From Massilia sp. Root351 (lineage in GTDB: Bacteria > Pseudomonadota > Gammaproteobacteria > Burkholderiales > Burkholderiaceae_D), in contig NZ_LMDJ01000031.1 of assembly GCF_001425045.1 (NCBI RefSeq), positions 187,768 through 251,767 of the forward strand: DNA of 64,000 nt, written 5' to 3'. The position numbers and the translations under genes were made by a program. The notes under the pieces were generated by a model. That model saw only the letters and a program-made list of their open reading frames with translations. It made no database searches and was not told where the DNA came from. Of the stretch, positions 1 through 8,886 are shown piece by piece. Positions within the stretch are counted from its first letter, which is position 1. Each line of letters starts with the position of its first letter.

Positions 1-1
1 C

Positions 2-1552
2 GAGCGGGTGCTGCGGCTGGAAAGCGACGCGGAGCTGGTGCAGGTGGTCACGGTGCACAAGTCCAAGGGCCTGGAGTATCCGCTGGTGTATCTGCCGTTC
101 GCCACCACGGCGCGCAAGGTGGACCGGCGCAACCGCAGCTTCTTCGAATACACGGGAGAGGACGGCAAGCGCAGGATAGACATGTCGCTGTCGGACGAGG
201 CGCTGGCGGCGGCGGAGGCGGCGCGGCTGGAAGAGGACTTGCGGCTACTGTACGTGGCGCTCACGCGTCCGCGCCATTTCCTGTGGCTGGGCGTGGCCGC
301 GCGCGGCGCCAGCTTGCTGCACGACTCGGCGCTGGGCTATCTGCTGACCGGCGGCGAACCCTTGCCGGGGGCTGAGCTGCTGGCGCGCTGGGAACAGGTG
401 AAAGGCGGTTGCGAGGCGATTTCCGTACGCGCGCTGGAGCAGGCCGGCGCGCTGACCATGCTGAACCGTGTCGAACAGCGCCCGGAGCTGGTCGAGGCGC
501 AGCGCTTCGAGGGCGACTTCGAACGCGACTGGTCGGTCGGCAGCTTCACCTCGCTGGCGCGGCGCGGCAACGGCCCCGGCGCCGCAGCCTACGGCGGCGC
601 GCATGCATCGGGCCACGGCGCATCGCTGGCCAGCACCGGCGCACCATCGGCCGCTGCCGGCGCGCCGTTCGACTCGCCGTTCGACACACCTGCCGGCGAA
701 CCGTTCGGCGCCGCCGGCCTGGCTGGCGGCCGCCACGTGCCGCGCAGCTCGGGCGAGGAAAAGCTGCTGGAAGGGCTGGACGCGCCGCCCATCCTGCGTC
801 CCGAGGACGCCCCCTGGCACCGCTTCCCGCGCGGCTCGGTGCCCGGCAACTTCCTGCACGAGCAGCTGGAGTGGATGGGCCAGGAAGGCTTCGGCGAGGT
901 GCACGATCCGCACTTCGACCAGCGCCTGTTACGCCGCATCGAGCGCGCCGGGTGGTCCAACCGCGCCGACGACACGCTGGCCTGGCTGCGCGCCATCGCC
1001 ACGACGCCGCTGCCGCAACTCGGCGCGTCGCTGTCCGGCCTGCACGCCGTGCTGCCCGAGATGGAATTCTGGTTCCCCAGCGAGCGCCTCCGCACTGGCG
1101 CGCTGGACCGCCTGTGCCGGCGCCACCTGCTGTGCGGCGTGCCGCGCCCAACGCTGCCCGAGCGCCAGCTGCACGGCATGCTGAAAGGCTTCACCGACCT
1201 GGTGTTCGAGCACGAAGGGCGTTACTGGGTGCTGGACTACAAATCGAACGCGCTGGGCGCGGGCGACGCGGCCTACCAGACGCCGTCGCTGGCGGCCGGC
1301 ATGGCCGAGCACCGCTATGACATCCAGGGCGCCATCTACATGCAGGCGCTGCACCGCCTGCTGCGCAACCGCATGGGCGAGGCCTACGATCCGGCCCAGC
1401 ACCTGGGCGGCGCCATCTTCTTCTTCCTGCGCGGCGTGGGCAACGCGCACACGCGCGGCTGTTACCTGCTGGAGCCGGAGGCGGCCCTGCTGGACGGGCT
1501 GGACGAATTACTGAACGAGGCACCACAGCTTGGACACATCCATGAAACCTGA
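2..1552 (+). CDS. recB: RecB, exodeoxyribonuclease V beta subunit (3' part)
   Basis: C-terminal part of the RecBCD helicase-nuclease beta subunit; the gene begins before the window and is read in frame from base 2. The first residues carry UvrD-type helicase motif V (VTVHKSKGLEY) and motif VI (LLYVALTRPRH). The RecB nuclease domain follows near the end, with GFTDLVF and VLDYKSN, the metal-binding Asp and the Asp-Tyr-Lys of PD-(D/E)XK nucleases. A low-complexity Gly/Ala linker lies between the two. The stop overlaps recD, as in recBD operons. RecB unwinds and degrades DNA from double-strand ends until Chi and loads RecA. recC should lie upstream, outside the window. Confidence 0.95.
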   Translation, partial: ERVLRLESDAELVQVVTVHKSKGLEYPLVYLPFATTARKVDRRNRSFFEYTGEDGKRRIDMSLSDEALAAAEAARLEEDLRLLYVALTRPRHFLWLGVAARGASLLHDSALGYLLTGGEPLPGAELLARWEQVKGGCEAISVRALEQAGALTMLNRVEQRPELVEAQRFEGDFERDWSVGSFTSLARRGNGPGAAAYGGAHASGHGASLASTGAPSAAAGAPFDSPFDTPAGEPFGAAGLAGGRHVPRSSGEEKLLEGLDAPPILRPEDAPWHRFPRGSVPGNFLHEQLEWMGQEGFGEVHDPHFDQRLLRRIERAGWSNRADDTLAWLRAIATTPLPQLGASLSGLHAVLPEMEFWFPSERLRTGALDRLCRRHLLCGVPRPTLPERQLHGMLKGFTDLVFEHEGRYWVLDYKSNALGAGDAAYQTPSLAAGMAEHRYDIQGAIYMQALHRLLRNRMGEAYDPAQHLGGAIFFFLRGVGNAHTRGCYLLEPEAALLDGLDELLNEAPQLGHIHET

Positions 1553-3563
1553 CGCGCATGCCGCTACGCCGCAGGCCGCAGCAATGCAAGCGGCGGCGCT
1601 GCTGGAGCAGATCGACGCGCTGACCGAAGCGGGCCAACTGCGGCGCCTGAGCGGCGCCTTTGCGCGCTTTGTCGGCTCGCTGGGCCACAACTCGCCGCCG
1701 CTGATGCTGGCTTGCGTGCTGTTGTCCGAGCTGGAAGGGCGCGGCCACAGCTGCCTGCTGCTGTCCGAGCTGGCCGGCGACCCGCGCACCCTGCTGGGCT
1801 GGAACGAGGACGACTGGAGCGCCTTGCGCAACGCCGCCGGCGCGCTGCCCAAATCGGTCGCCGCCTGGCGCGCCATGCTCTACCAATGCGAGCAGGTCTG
1901 GCCGGTGCAGGACTTGGACTTCCAGCAGCCGCTGGTGCTGGACGGAGAACGCCTCTACCTGCGCCGCTACTGGCGCGACGAAACCACGGTGGCGCACGCG
2001 GTGCGCGAGCGCGCCGCCACGCCGCGCCTGGTGGACGTGGGACGGGTGCGCCACTGGCTGGATGTCCTGTTCGACCATGCGCCGCGCGAGGGCGGGCCGG
2101 ACTGGCAGAAGATCGCCTGCGCGGCTGCCTTGCGCAGCAATCTTGGCATCATCACCGGCGGCCCGGGCACGGGCAAGACCTACACCGTCGCGCGCCTGTT
2201 GGCGCTGCTGTTCGCCACCGCCGGAGGCGGCGCGTCCGCGGCCGGCCTGCGCATAGCGCTGGCGGCGCCCACCGGCAAGGCCGCCGCGCGCCTCAAGCAG
2301 TCCATCGACCACGCGCTGGAGGACCTGGCCAGGCGCGTGCCCGAGCTGCACCTGCCGGAGCTGGCTGCCCGCATGGGCGTCGCGCGCACCTTGCACAGCC
2401 TGCTCGGCGCGCGGCCGGACACGCGCAGCTTCGTGCACCATCGCGGCAACCCGCTGGACGTGGACGTGCTGATCGTGGACGAGGCGTCGATGGTGCACCT
2501 GGAAATGATGGCCGTGCTGCTCGATGCGCTGCCTGCCAACGCGCGCTTGATCCTGCTGGGCGACAAGGACCAGCTGGCGTCGGTGGAAGCGGGCGCGGTG
2601 CTGGGCGACTTGTGCCACGACGCGCAGGCCGGCGGCTACAACGCCGCCACGGTGGACTACATCCGCGCCGCCACCGGCCAGGACATCCCGCCCGGCTTCC
2701 AGGGCGGCGCCGGTGCGCTGGCGCAGCAGACCGTGATGCTGCGCGAAAGCCGCCGTTTCGGCGGCCCGATCGGGCAACTGGCGCTGGCCGTCAATGCGGG
2801 CGACGCGCCAGCCGTGCGCGCCGTGCTGGGCGCCGACAGCGGCGGCAAGCTTGCATGGATCGACCCGGCGCAGCAGCAGGACGTGCTGCAGCTGGCCCTG
2901 TCCGGCCGTCCCGGCACGAATGGCGGCCACCAGTACGGCGGCTATCAGAATTATCTGCGCATGATCAAGTCCGCCGACGCCAGGCTGCTGGCCGAGCCGG
3001 GGCCGGCGCATGACGCGTGGGTGCTGGCAGTGCTGCGTAGCTTCGAAGCGTTCCGCATCCTGTGCGCGGTGCGCGAAGGGGAGTGGGGCGTGACCGGGCT
3101 GAACGACGCCATCGAACAGCGGCTGGAAGCGGCCGGTCTGCTGCGCAAGCGCAGCGAGTGGTACGTGGGGCGGCCTGTCATGGTTACCCGCAACGACTAC
3201 GGCACCGGTGTTTTCAACGGCGACATCGGGCTGACCTTGCCCGACCCGGCGCGTCCCGGCTCGCTGCGCGTGTACTTCAGCGAGGGCGCCAGCATCCGCA
3301 GCGTGCTCGCCACGCGGCTGCGCCAGGTCGACACCGCGTTCGCCATGACGGTGCACAAATCGCAGGGATCGGAGTTCGCCCACACGGTGATGGTGCTGCC
3401 GCGCGAGGGCGGCGCTGTGCTGGCGCGCGAACTGGTCTACACCGGCATCACGCGCGCCAAGGAGCACTTCACGCTGTGCACCCCGTCGGCAGCGGTGCTG
3501 GACACCGCTATCGGACAGCGCACGCAGCGCGCCAGCGGCCTGCGCGCGCTGATCAGCGCATGA
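1542..3563 (+). CDS. recD: RecD, exodeoxyribonuclease V alpha subunit
   Basis: Fast 5'-3' helicase subunit of RecBCD. Walker A GGPGTGKT is near residue 205, Walker B LIVDEASM near residue 310, and the C-terminal SF1 motif MTVHKSQGSEF is followed by ELVYTGITRAKEHF. The ATG at 1542 overlaps the recB stop by 11 bases, which points to coupled translation; a TTG at 1530 in the same frame is a less likely start. Length (about 673 residues) fits proteobacterial RecD. It is convergent with the peptidase gene downstream and no clear terminator separates them. Confidence 0.95.
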   Translation: MKPDAHAATPQAAAMQAAALLEQIDALTEAGQLRRLSGAFARFVGSLGHNSPPLMLACVLLSELEGRGHSCLLLSELAGDPRTLLGWNEDDWSALRNAAGALPKSVAAWRAMLYQCEQVWPVQDLDFQQPLVLDGERLYLRRYWRDETTVAHAVRERAATPRLVDVGRVRHWLDVLFDHAPREGGPDWQKIACAAALRSNLGIITGGPGTGKTYTVARLLALLFATAGGGASAAGLRIALAAPTGKAAARLKQSIDHALEDLARRVPELHLPELAARMGVARTLHSLLGARPDTRSFVHHRGNPLDVDVLIVDEASMVHLEMMAVLLDALPANARLILLGDKDQLASVEAGAVLGDLCHDAQAGGYNAATVDYIRAATGQDIPPGFQGGAGALAQQTVMLRESRRFGGPIGQLALAVNAGDAPAVRAVLGADSGGKLAWIDPAQQQDVLQLALSGRPGTNGGHQYGGYQNYLRMIKSADARLLAEPGPAHDAWVLAVLRSFEAFRILCAVREGEWGVTGLNDAIEQRLEAAGLLRKRSEWYVGRPVMVTRNDYGTGVFNGDIGLTLPDPARPGSLRVYFSEGASIRSVLATRLRQVDTAFAMTVHKSQGSEFAHTVMVLPREGGAVLARELVYTGITRAKEHFTLCTPSAAVLDTAIGQRTQRASGLRALISA

Positions 3564-3602
3564 TCAACGCTAAATCACCGCTAAAACAACACTTAAGCGG
3601 CG

Positions 3603-4478
3603 TCAGGACGCGCGGCGGCGGCGCGGATTCTTGGTGGCCGGCGCCTTTTTGCGGCTGGAGGCGCGCATCACGCGCGGCTTGGCCTCTTCTTCCGCGCCGG
3701 AGATGAAGCGGCGGATGTTGAAGGCGTCCATCAGCCGCGCCGAGTTGGCCTTGGCGTTCAGCAGCACCAGGGTGGCGTTCTTGCCGGCCGAGGTGATGCG
3801 CATGATCAGGCAGCGGCCCGCTTCCTCGGTGTAGCCGGTCTTGGACATGCCGATGTCCCAGCCCTTGGCGCCCACCAGGCGGTTAGTGTTGTGGTACTCC
3901 ACCTTGCGGCCCTTGATGTTGATGATCTCGTTCTTGTCCGTCGTCATGCGGCGGATCGCCTCGTACTTGGAGGCGGCGGCGGCCATCTTCACCAGTTCGG
4001 AGGCGGTCGACTTGTTGTTCGGCGACAGGCCGGTGGGCTCCTCGATCACGGTCTGGGTCAGGCCCAGCGCGCGGATCTTGGCGTTGACGGCGGCCTTGAA
4101 GGCCGGCGTGCCGCCCGGGTAGGTGCGGCCCAGCGAGGCGGCGGCGCGGTTGTCCGAGGACATCAGCGCCAGCTGCAGCACGTCGCCGCGCGGAATGGCC
4201 GCGCCCACCGGCACGCGCGAGGTGCTGTGCTTGAGGGTGTCGACGTCTTCCTTGTCGATCTCGATTTCCTCATTCATGTCCTGCTTGGCGTCCAGCACCA
4301 CCATGGCCGTCATCAGCTTGGTCAGCGAGGCGATCGGCACCACGGCGTTGGCATTCTTTTCCACCAGGATCTTGCCGGTGTCGTCTTCGACCACCAGCAC
4401 CGACTGCGAGCCGAGCGGCATCGCCATAGCGGCGGCGCTCAAGGACATCAGCAGGGCTGCTACTGTTTTCTTGATCAT
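3603..4478 (-). CDS. pbpG: D-alanyl-D-alanine endopeptidase, PBP7 type
   Basis: Periplasmic serine peptidase of the S11 family that trims peptidoglycan cross-links. The three penicillin-binding motifs are present: SLTK (nucleophile Ser51), SDN (108-110) and KTG (213-215). The start at 4478 gives a clean signal peptide ending near Ala-Met-Ala; the upstream in-frame extension to 4643 is Arg-rich and unlikely to be translated. The C-terminus is strongly basic (Lys/Arg-rich), which may bind wall or membrane. PBP7 (endopeptidase) fits better than PBP5/6 because there is no C-terminal amphipathic anchor and the protein is short (291 residues). Confidence 0.88.
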   Translation of the reverse strand: MIKKTVAALLMSLSAAAMAMPLGSQSVLVVEDDTGKILVEKNANAVVPIASLTKLMTAMVVLDAKQDMNEEIEIDKEDVDTLKHSTSRVPVGAAIPRGDVLQLALMSSDNRAAASLGRTYPGGTPAFKAAVNAKIRALGLTQTVIEEPTGLSPNNKSTASELVKMAAAASKYEAIRRMTTDKNEIINIKGRKVEYHNTNRLVGAKGWDIGMSKTGYTEEAGRCLIMRITSAGKNATLVLLNAKANSARLMDAFNIRRFISGAEEEAKPRVMRASSRKKAPATKNPRRRRAS

Positions 4479-4621
4479 TTTTGTCTTCGGAATGAGAGTA
4501 TTCGGACGGGGGCGGCGGGATAGAATTTTACTATCTATGCGGCAACGTTTCCCCAGAATCGACAATACAGGAAATCGCGTAACTCGTCTATTGAATGTGA
4601 GGCGCACGCTTGAGCGGGCGC

Positions 4622-4652
4622 AAAAAAAAGCCCCGCAGAGCAACTGCGGGGC
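4622..4652 (-). terminator. Rho-independent terminator of the sulfate-binding protein gene
   Basis: On the minus strand an 8-bp perfect stem (GCCCCGCA/TGCGGGGC, 4652-4645 with 4637-4630) with a 7-base loop is followed at once by eight T (4629-4622). It lies 30 bases after the sbp stop. Confidence 0.9.
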
Positions 4653-4682
4653 CGGGGTAGCGCGAACACGCTGGGCTAAGGC

Positions 4683-5717
4683 TTATTTCGTGGCGTAGAT
4701 CTTGTCGAATTCACCACCATCGTCGAAGTGTTTCTTCTGCGCGGCGCGCCAGCCGCCGAACACCGTGTCCACGCTCAGCAGCGTGATCGGCTTGAAGGCG
4801 GCGGCGTACTTCTTGGCCACCGCTTCCGAGGTCGGGCGCAGGTGGTGCTTGGCCAGGATGTCCTGGCCGGCGTCGGAGTAGAGGAAGTTCAGGTAGGCGG
4901 TCGCTTCCTTGCGCAGGCCGCGCTTGTCGACCACCTTGTCCACCACCGCCACCGGCGATTCGGCCAGGATGGAGACGGCCGGGTAGACCACTTCGAAGTT
5001 GTCGCCGAATTCGCTGCTGACCAGCTGCACTTCGTTTTCAAACGTCACCAGCACGTCGCCGATCTGGCGCTGGGTGAAAGTGGTGGTGGCGGCGCGGCCG
5101 CCGGTGTCCATCACCGGCACGTTCTTGAAGATCTTGCCCACCAGCTCGCGCGCCTGCGCTTCGTTGCCGCCTTTTTTCAGCACCGAGCCCCATGCGGCCA
5201 GATAGGTGTAGCGGCCGTTGCCGGAAGTTTTAGGATTCGGGATCACCACCTTCACGTCCGGCTTGGCCAGGTCGGTCCAGTCCTTGATCTGCTTGGGATT
5301 GCCCTTGCGCACCAGGTAGACCACGGTGGAGTAGAACGGCGCGGCGCCGTGCGGGAACTTGGTTTTCCAGTCCGCCGCGACCAGGCCGCGGTCGGCCAGC
5401 AGGTCCACGTCGTTGGCCTGGTTCATCGTCACCACCGATGCTTTCAGGCCGTCGGCCACGGAGCGCGCCTGCTTGGACGAGCCGCCGTGCGACTGGTTTA
5501 CGGTCAGCGTGACGCCGGTCTTCTTCTTATAGTCGGCGATGAAGGCCGGGTTGATATCCTTGAACACTTCGCGCATCACATCGTAGGAAACGTTCAGCAG
5601 CACGGGGTCGGCGGCCCAGGCATTGCCGGCCAGCGGCAGCGCGGCGGCGGCCACGGCAGCGAGGAAGAAACGGCGTGGCAGCTTGCCTGCACCTAATACG
5701 GAAATTTTCTTAGACAT
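4683..5717 (-). CDS. sbp: Sulfate ABC transporter substrate-binding protein
   Basis: Periplasmic binding protein for sulfate (possibly thiosulfate). Recognisable by the Sbp/CysP pattern: mature N-terminus LLNVSYDVMREV, the SHGGSSKQARSV ligand loop, and VVTMNQANDVDLLA. The start at 5717 gives a signal peptide whose n-region has paired arginines (PRRFF) before the hydrophobic stretch, so Tat export is conceivable, though Sec is usual. No cysT/W/A permease or ATPase is adjacent, so it must use transporter parts encoded elsewhere. It is transcribed alone with its own terminator, divergent from the GNAT gene. Confidence 0.9.
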   Translation of the reverse strand: MSKKISVLGAGKLPRRFFLAAVAAAALPLAGNAWAADPVLLNVSYDVMREVFKDINPAFIADYKKKTGVTLTVNQSHGGSSKQARSVADGLKASVVTMNQANDVDLLADRGLVAADWKTKFPHGAAPFYSTVVYLVRKGNPKQIKDWTDLAKPDVKVVIPNPKTSGNGRYTYLAAWGSVLKKGGNEAQARELVGKIFKNVPVMDTGGRAATTTFTQRQIGDVLVTFENEVQLVSSEFGDNFEVVYPAVSILAESPVAVVDKVVDKRGLRKEATAYLNFLYSDAGQDILAKHHLRPTSEAVAKKYAAAFKPITLLSVDTVFGGWRAAQKKHFDDGGEFDKIYATK

Positions 5718-5772
5718 TATTGGCTCTCGTAAAAAACATATATGCATGGTCTATAATTCGGCCCGGAAAAGA

Positions 5773-5787
5773 TACGAATTTTTCGTA
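5773..5787. promoter_or_regulatory. Inverted repeat in the sbp/GNAT divergent region
   Basis: TACGAA-TTT-TTCGTA is a perfect 6-bp dyad with a 3-base spacer, in AT-rich DNA about 55 bases upstream of sbp and 115 bases upstream of the GNAT gene. The position suits an operator, but no regulator is known and chance cannot be excluded. Confidence 0.3.
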
Positions 5788-5903
5788 ATATGCTTAGACC
5801 GCAGCTGGCTTTCATGGTGCGGGTCGAGCGGCCCGACGGTTTTCTTACCGCTGGTGTATAGTCGGCCTGTGACGCCATGCGGCGGGTAATTTTTTTGAAC
5901 ACA

Positions 5904-6431
5904 ATGAGTCTTGAAATTCGTATTGCTGCATCGGAAGACGCTTTTGCAGCGTGCAATGTGCTGCGCCGCTCCATTACCGAGTGCTGCGTGCTCGACCATA
6001 AGAACGACCCCGGCATCCTGGGCGCATGGCTGGGCAACAAGACCCCGCAGACCGTGGCGAGCTGGTTCGAATCCCCGACGAATTACTGCGTGGTGGCGCT
6101 CAAGGACGGCGAGGTGATCGGCGTGTCCCTGCTGACCGGCGCCGGCAAGCTGGCGCTGTGCTACCTGCTGCCGGAGGCGCGCGGCCAGGGCGCCGGCAAG
6201 GCCATGCTGGCCAAGGTGGAGGAAACCGCCTGCAACTGGGGCGTGAAGGCGGTGCAGCTGCACAGCACGGCCACCGGCGAGGAATTCTTCGCCAGCCAGG
6301 GCTATATCCGCTCCGGCCACGTGCGCTCGCCGTATGGCGTGGACACCATCTTTTTCTGGAAACAGCTCGACCGCAGCGCCGAGCCGGACGCCAGCCAGCG
6401 CAAGCGCTTCTGCAACTGCAACTCGGCCTGA
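5904..6431 (+). CDS. GNAT family N-acetyltransferase
   Basis: About 175-residue acetyl-CoA-dependent acyltransferase. The acetyl-CoA loop is seen as LLPEARGQGAGKAMLAKVEE (R/Q-x-x-G-x-G/A pattern), preceded by the strand LALCYL and followed by a helix and FFASQGYIRSG, the usual C-terminal GNAT signature. The ATG at 5904 (MSLEIRI) begins the conserved N-terminal strand; an in-frame ATG at 5877 would add nine residues. Substrate unknown. It ends 11 bases before the damaged oxygenase gene and could share its transcript. Confidence 0.85.
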   Translation: MSLEIRIAASEDAFAACNVLRRSITECCVLDHKNDPGILGAWLGNKTPQTVASWFESPTNYCVVALKDGEVIGVSLLTGAGKLALCYLLPEARGQGAGKAMLAKVEETACNWGVKAVQLHSTATGEEFFASQGYIRSGHVRSPYGVDTIFFWKQLDRSAEPDASQRKRFCNCNSA

Positions 6432-6442
6432 GCCGCTCCCCC

Positions 6443-6985
6443 ATGCCCGACATCACGGTCGCCCGCCAGGCTATCTTCCCGACCACGCTGTGGTCCTTCG
6501 ATCTCACTTTCCTGCAGCAGCATTTCCCGCTCTGGCTGAACGCGGCGGGGCAGTGGCGCGCGGCCCAGCCGCAAGCGGCCGGCGGCAGCATGCGCCAGGG
6601 CTGGAACAGCGCGGCCACCTTGTTCGAGCAGCCGGTGTTCGCGCCGCTGCACGAGGCGGCGCAAGCCTGTTTCGGCCAGGCCTTGCAGGAAATGCAGCTG
6701 CCCGGCGCGGTGCGTTTCCGCATGGAGGCCTGGCTGGAGGTGCATGAGCGCGGCTGCTTCAACATGCCGCACATGCACGCCAACCGCTTGCTCAGTGGAT
6801 GTTTTTATCTGCAGGTGCCGCAGCAGGCCGGGCCGCTGCTGTTCCGCGATCCGCGCCCGGCCGTTGCACTGGGGCAGGTGGCGGGACGCGGCGCCAACGG
6901 CGGCGGCCTGACGGGCTGTGCCGCATGCTGCACGCGATCAACTTCTTCCGCCAGGAAGACAGCGGTGGCGCCGACCTCTGCTTGA
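6443..6985 (+). pseudogene. 2OG-Fe(II) oxygenase, 3'-truncated
   Basis: The N-terminal two thirds match putative 2-oxoglutarate/Fe(II) dioxygenases of the TIGR02466 type: IFPTTLW near the start, GWNSAATLF in the middle, then NMPHMHANRLLSGCFYL (first iron-binding His region) and LLFRDPRP. After DPRP the expected second iron-binding His and the Arg that binds 2-oxoglutarate are missing. The frame runs on through unrelated residues to a TGA at 6983-6985. From about 6905 the DNA instead encodes, in another frame, the tail of an EAL-domain protein. Reading: a deletion fused two genes and destroyed this one. A sequence error cannot explain the loss of both halves. Confidence 0.65.
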
Positions 6986-7485
6986 ACGTGCATGACCGGC
7001 TGCTGAGCGCCGTCAGCAGCAACCACGGCTACGCATTCCAGCGCATCCTGGACGCGCTGGACTTGCCGATAGGCCGCATCGTGCTGCAGCTGCCGCCGGT
7101 GACGGCGCAGCAGGGCTGGCTGCTCAACTACGTGGCCGACAACTACCGCCGCAACGGCTTCCGTTTCGCGGTGAACGCCGCCAGCGCGCGCGAGGGCCTG
7201 CATCTGCTGGAACGGGTGCGGCCGGACGTGATCCGGCTCGACGCGGGCCAGCGCGCGGACCAGGGCAGCGTGCTGGCGTTGCTGGCGCAGGCCCGCCAAG
7301 CCGGTGCGCGCGTGGTCTTCAAGCGGGTGGAAACGGCGGAATCGCTGCTGGCGCTGCAGCGCATGGGCGACGTGTCGGGGCAGGCCTTGCTGGCGCAGGG
7401 CATGCTGCTGGACCCGCCGCGTACCGCGCTGGCGGCTGACGTGGCGCATGCCCATCCGTTCCATGCAGCCGGAGCGGGCGCCTGA
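6898..7485 (+). pseudogene. EAL-domain protein, 5'-truncated fragment
   Basis: The frame opens abruptly with LCRMLHAINFFRQ and continues as the C-terminal half of an EAL-type domain: LCLNVHDRLLSAV, a DLPIGRIVLQLP segment, DVIRLDAG, VVFKRVETAESL (the place of the usual AEGVET) and QALLAQGMLL. The catalytic EAL strand and upstream half are absent, and no start or ribosome site precedes the homologous part. Even when whole this looks like a non-catalytic EAL variant, since AEGVET is replaced by FKRVET. It abuts the oxygenase fragment in a different frame, so translation is unlikely. Confidence 0.6.
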
Positions 7486-7676
7486 GCGCTCCGGGCTTAA
7501 ATTGGGTGCTTCACGGATGTCCGGCGTGATGTTGTCGCCGCACTAAAGTGCCATGCTCGTGTTCCGCAAAGGAAGGACCTTAAATTTTTCTTAAACCTGC
7601 GTCGTATACTTAAAGAGGTTTCTCAACTCCCCCTGCTATAGGCTATAGTAATCAATATCGTTACACTGGAATTGCT

Positions 7677-8390
7677 ATGGCTACTCGCAGGAATTTTCTA
7701 CAGACAGGATTCGGCCTGACGGCCGCAAGTTTCATCGGCGTGCCGCTGCTTGGCTGCGCGTCGCCGCCGGCCAAGGCCGTTGCCAAGGCCAGGCCGGCCG
7801 CGCAGCCGGCAATCAAGCCGGCCACCCAGCTGGCTGCGGCGGCGGCGCAGGCCGATCCGGATCTGGAGCCGCCGCCGGACATATTCGACGCCCAGCTGCT
7901 CGATATGGAGTTCTGGCTCAAGCCGCGCACCATCAGCGTGACCCGCCCGGCCAGCGGCGAGAAGGCCAGCCTGCTGTACTGGAAGGACGGCGAGATGATC
8001 GATGCGGCCTATCAGGAATTGTGCCACCTGCTGCGCGACGTCAACGGCAAGGAAACCGCACCCATCGATCCCAAGCTGCTGGAAACGCTGTGGGGCACGC
8101 AAGCCTTCGTGGCGCGCTACGGCATTGAAAGCCCGGTCGAGATCCTGTCGGGCTACCGCACGCCGGATTCGAACAAGCGCCTGATCGAACAGGGCGTGCC
8201 GGCCGCGCGCCAGTCGCTGCACATCCAGGGCAAGGCGGCCGATATCCGTATCCGCAACCTGAACGCCGAAGTGCTGGGCGGACTGGTGCGCAGCTTCCGC
8301 CAGGGCGGGGTCGGCTACTACTACCGCAACACGCCGCAGGGCGGCTGGATCCATGCGGACACGGGCCTGAAGCGCACCTGGAAAGGCTGA
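7677..8390 (+). CDS. Exported M15-type murein peptidase (DUF882/YcbK family)
   Basis: 237 residues. The N-terminus has a twin-arginine signal (TRRNFLQ) and a lipobox-like LLGC near residue 25, so it may be a Tat-exported lipoprotein. An Ala/Pro-rich linker follows, then a domain with EILSGYRTPDSNKRL, SLHIQGKAADIRI and GWIHADTG, the zinc-binding His/Asp/His layout of the peptidase M15_2/DUF882 family (E. coli YcbK). It probably cleaves or recognises peptidoglycan in the periplasm. It stands alone after a 190-base intergenic stretch in which I see nothing definite. Confidence 0.85.
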   Translation: MATRRNFLQTGFGLTAASFIGVPLLGCASPPAKAVAKARPAAQPAIKPATQLAAAAAQADPDLEPPPDIFDAQLLDMEFWLKPRTISVTRPASGEKASLLYWKDGEMIDAAYQELCHLLRDVNGKETAPIDPKLLETLWGTQAFVARYGIESPVEILSGYRTPDSNKRLIEQGVPAARQSLHIQGKAADIRIRNLNAEVLGGLVRSFRQGGVGYYYRNTPQGGWIHADTGLKRTWKG

Positions 8391-8449
8391 CGTTTTTGCC
8401 GGGCCGGGTTACACTGCCGGATTCTTTTAGTTTTACCGACAGGAAATCC

Positions 8450-8866
8450 ATGCAGGACGCAGTAGACAATATCGAAGCCAAGCCGCGCTTCCGCCCGGTG
8501 CCCTGGACCGCGCTCGAGAGCCCGGGCGACGTCGAGCTGTGGATCGAAGAGCACAACCTGGCGCTGAAGGAGCATATCGGTCCCAACGAGACCGGCTATG
8601 GCGTGTGCTTCACGCTGGCCGAGGGCGGCACCATCCACATGCAGACCAGCGCCGACGGCGCCATCATCCTCGACGTGGACGCCGAGGCCGAATGGGTGTC
8701 GCCGCTGATCGTGGCCATCGCCCAGGCCGAACCGCCGCAGGGATCGATGTGGGTGCTGCCGGACGACAAGCTGATCCAGCTGGTCATGGGCTTGAGCAGC
8801 CTGATCGCCAGTTCCATTCTGGTGGTGGGCCACAATTTCGGACGCGGCCAGCGCCGCCGCTACTAA
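8450..8866 (+). CDS. Hypothetical protein, unknown family
   Basis: 138 residues from ATG 8450 (MQDAVDN); the in-frame extension to 8396 covers the probable leader. The N-terminal part is acidic with an alternating strand pattern (GYGVCFTLAEGG, TIHMQTSADGAIILDVDAEA). The C-terminus has one hydrophobic stretch (LIQLVMGLSSLIASSILVVG) followed by a basic tail, which could be a membrane helix or a buried helix. I do not recognise the family. It lies 20 bases before an amino-acid-binding protein gene and may be co-transcribed with it. Confidence 0.6.
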   Translation: MQDAVDNIEAKPRFRPVPWTALESPGDVELWIEEHNLALKEHIGPNETGYGVCFTLAEGGTIHMQTSADGAIILDVDAEAEWVSPLIVAIAQAEPPQGSMWVLPDDKLIQLVMGLSSLIASSILVVGHNFGRGQRRRY

Positions 8867-8886
8867 ACTTCATCACAAGGATAACC

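Noticed and set aside
1191..3467. Long minus-strand frame (758 codons) across recB/recD
   Set aside because: Rich in Arg, His and Gln with no domain; it is the antisense shadow of recBD, whose motifs are clear.
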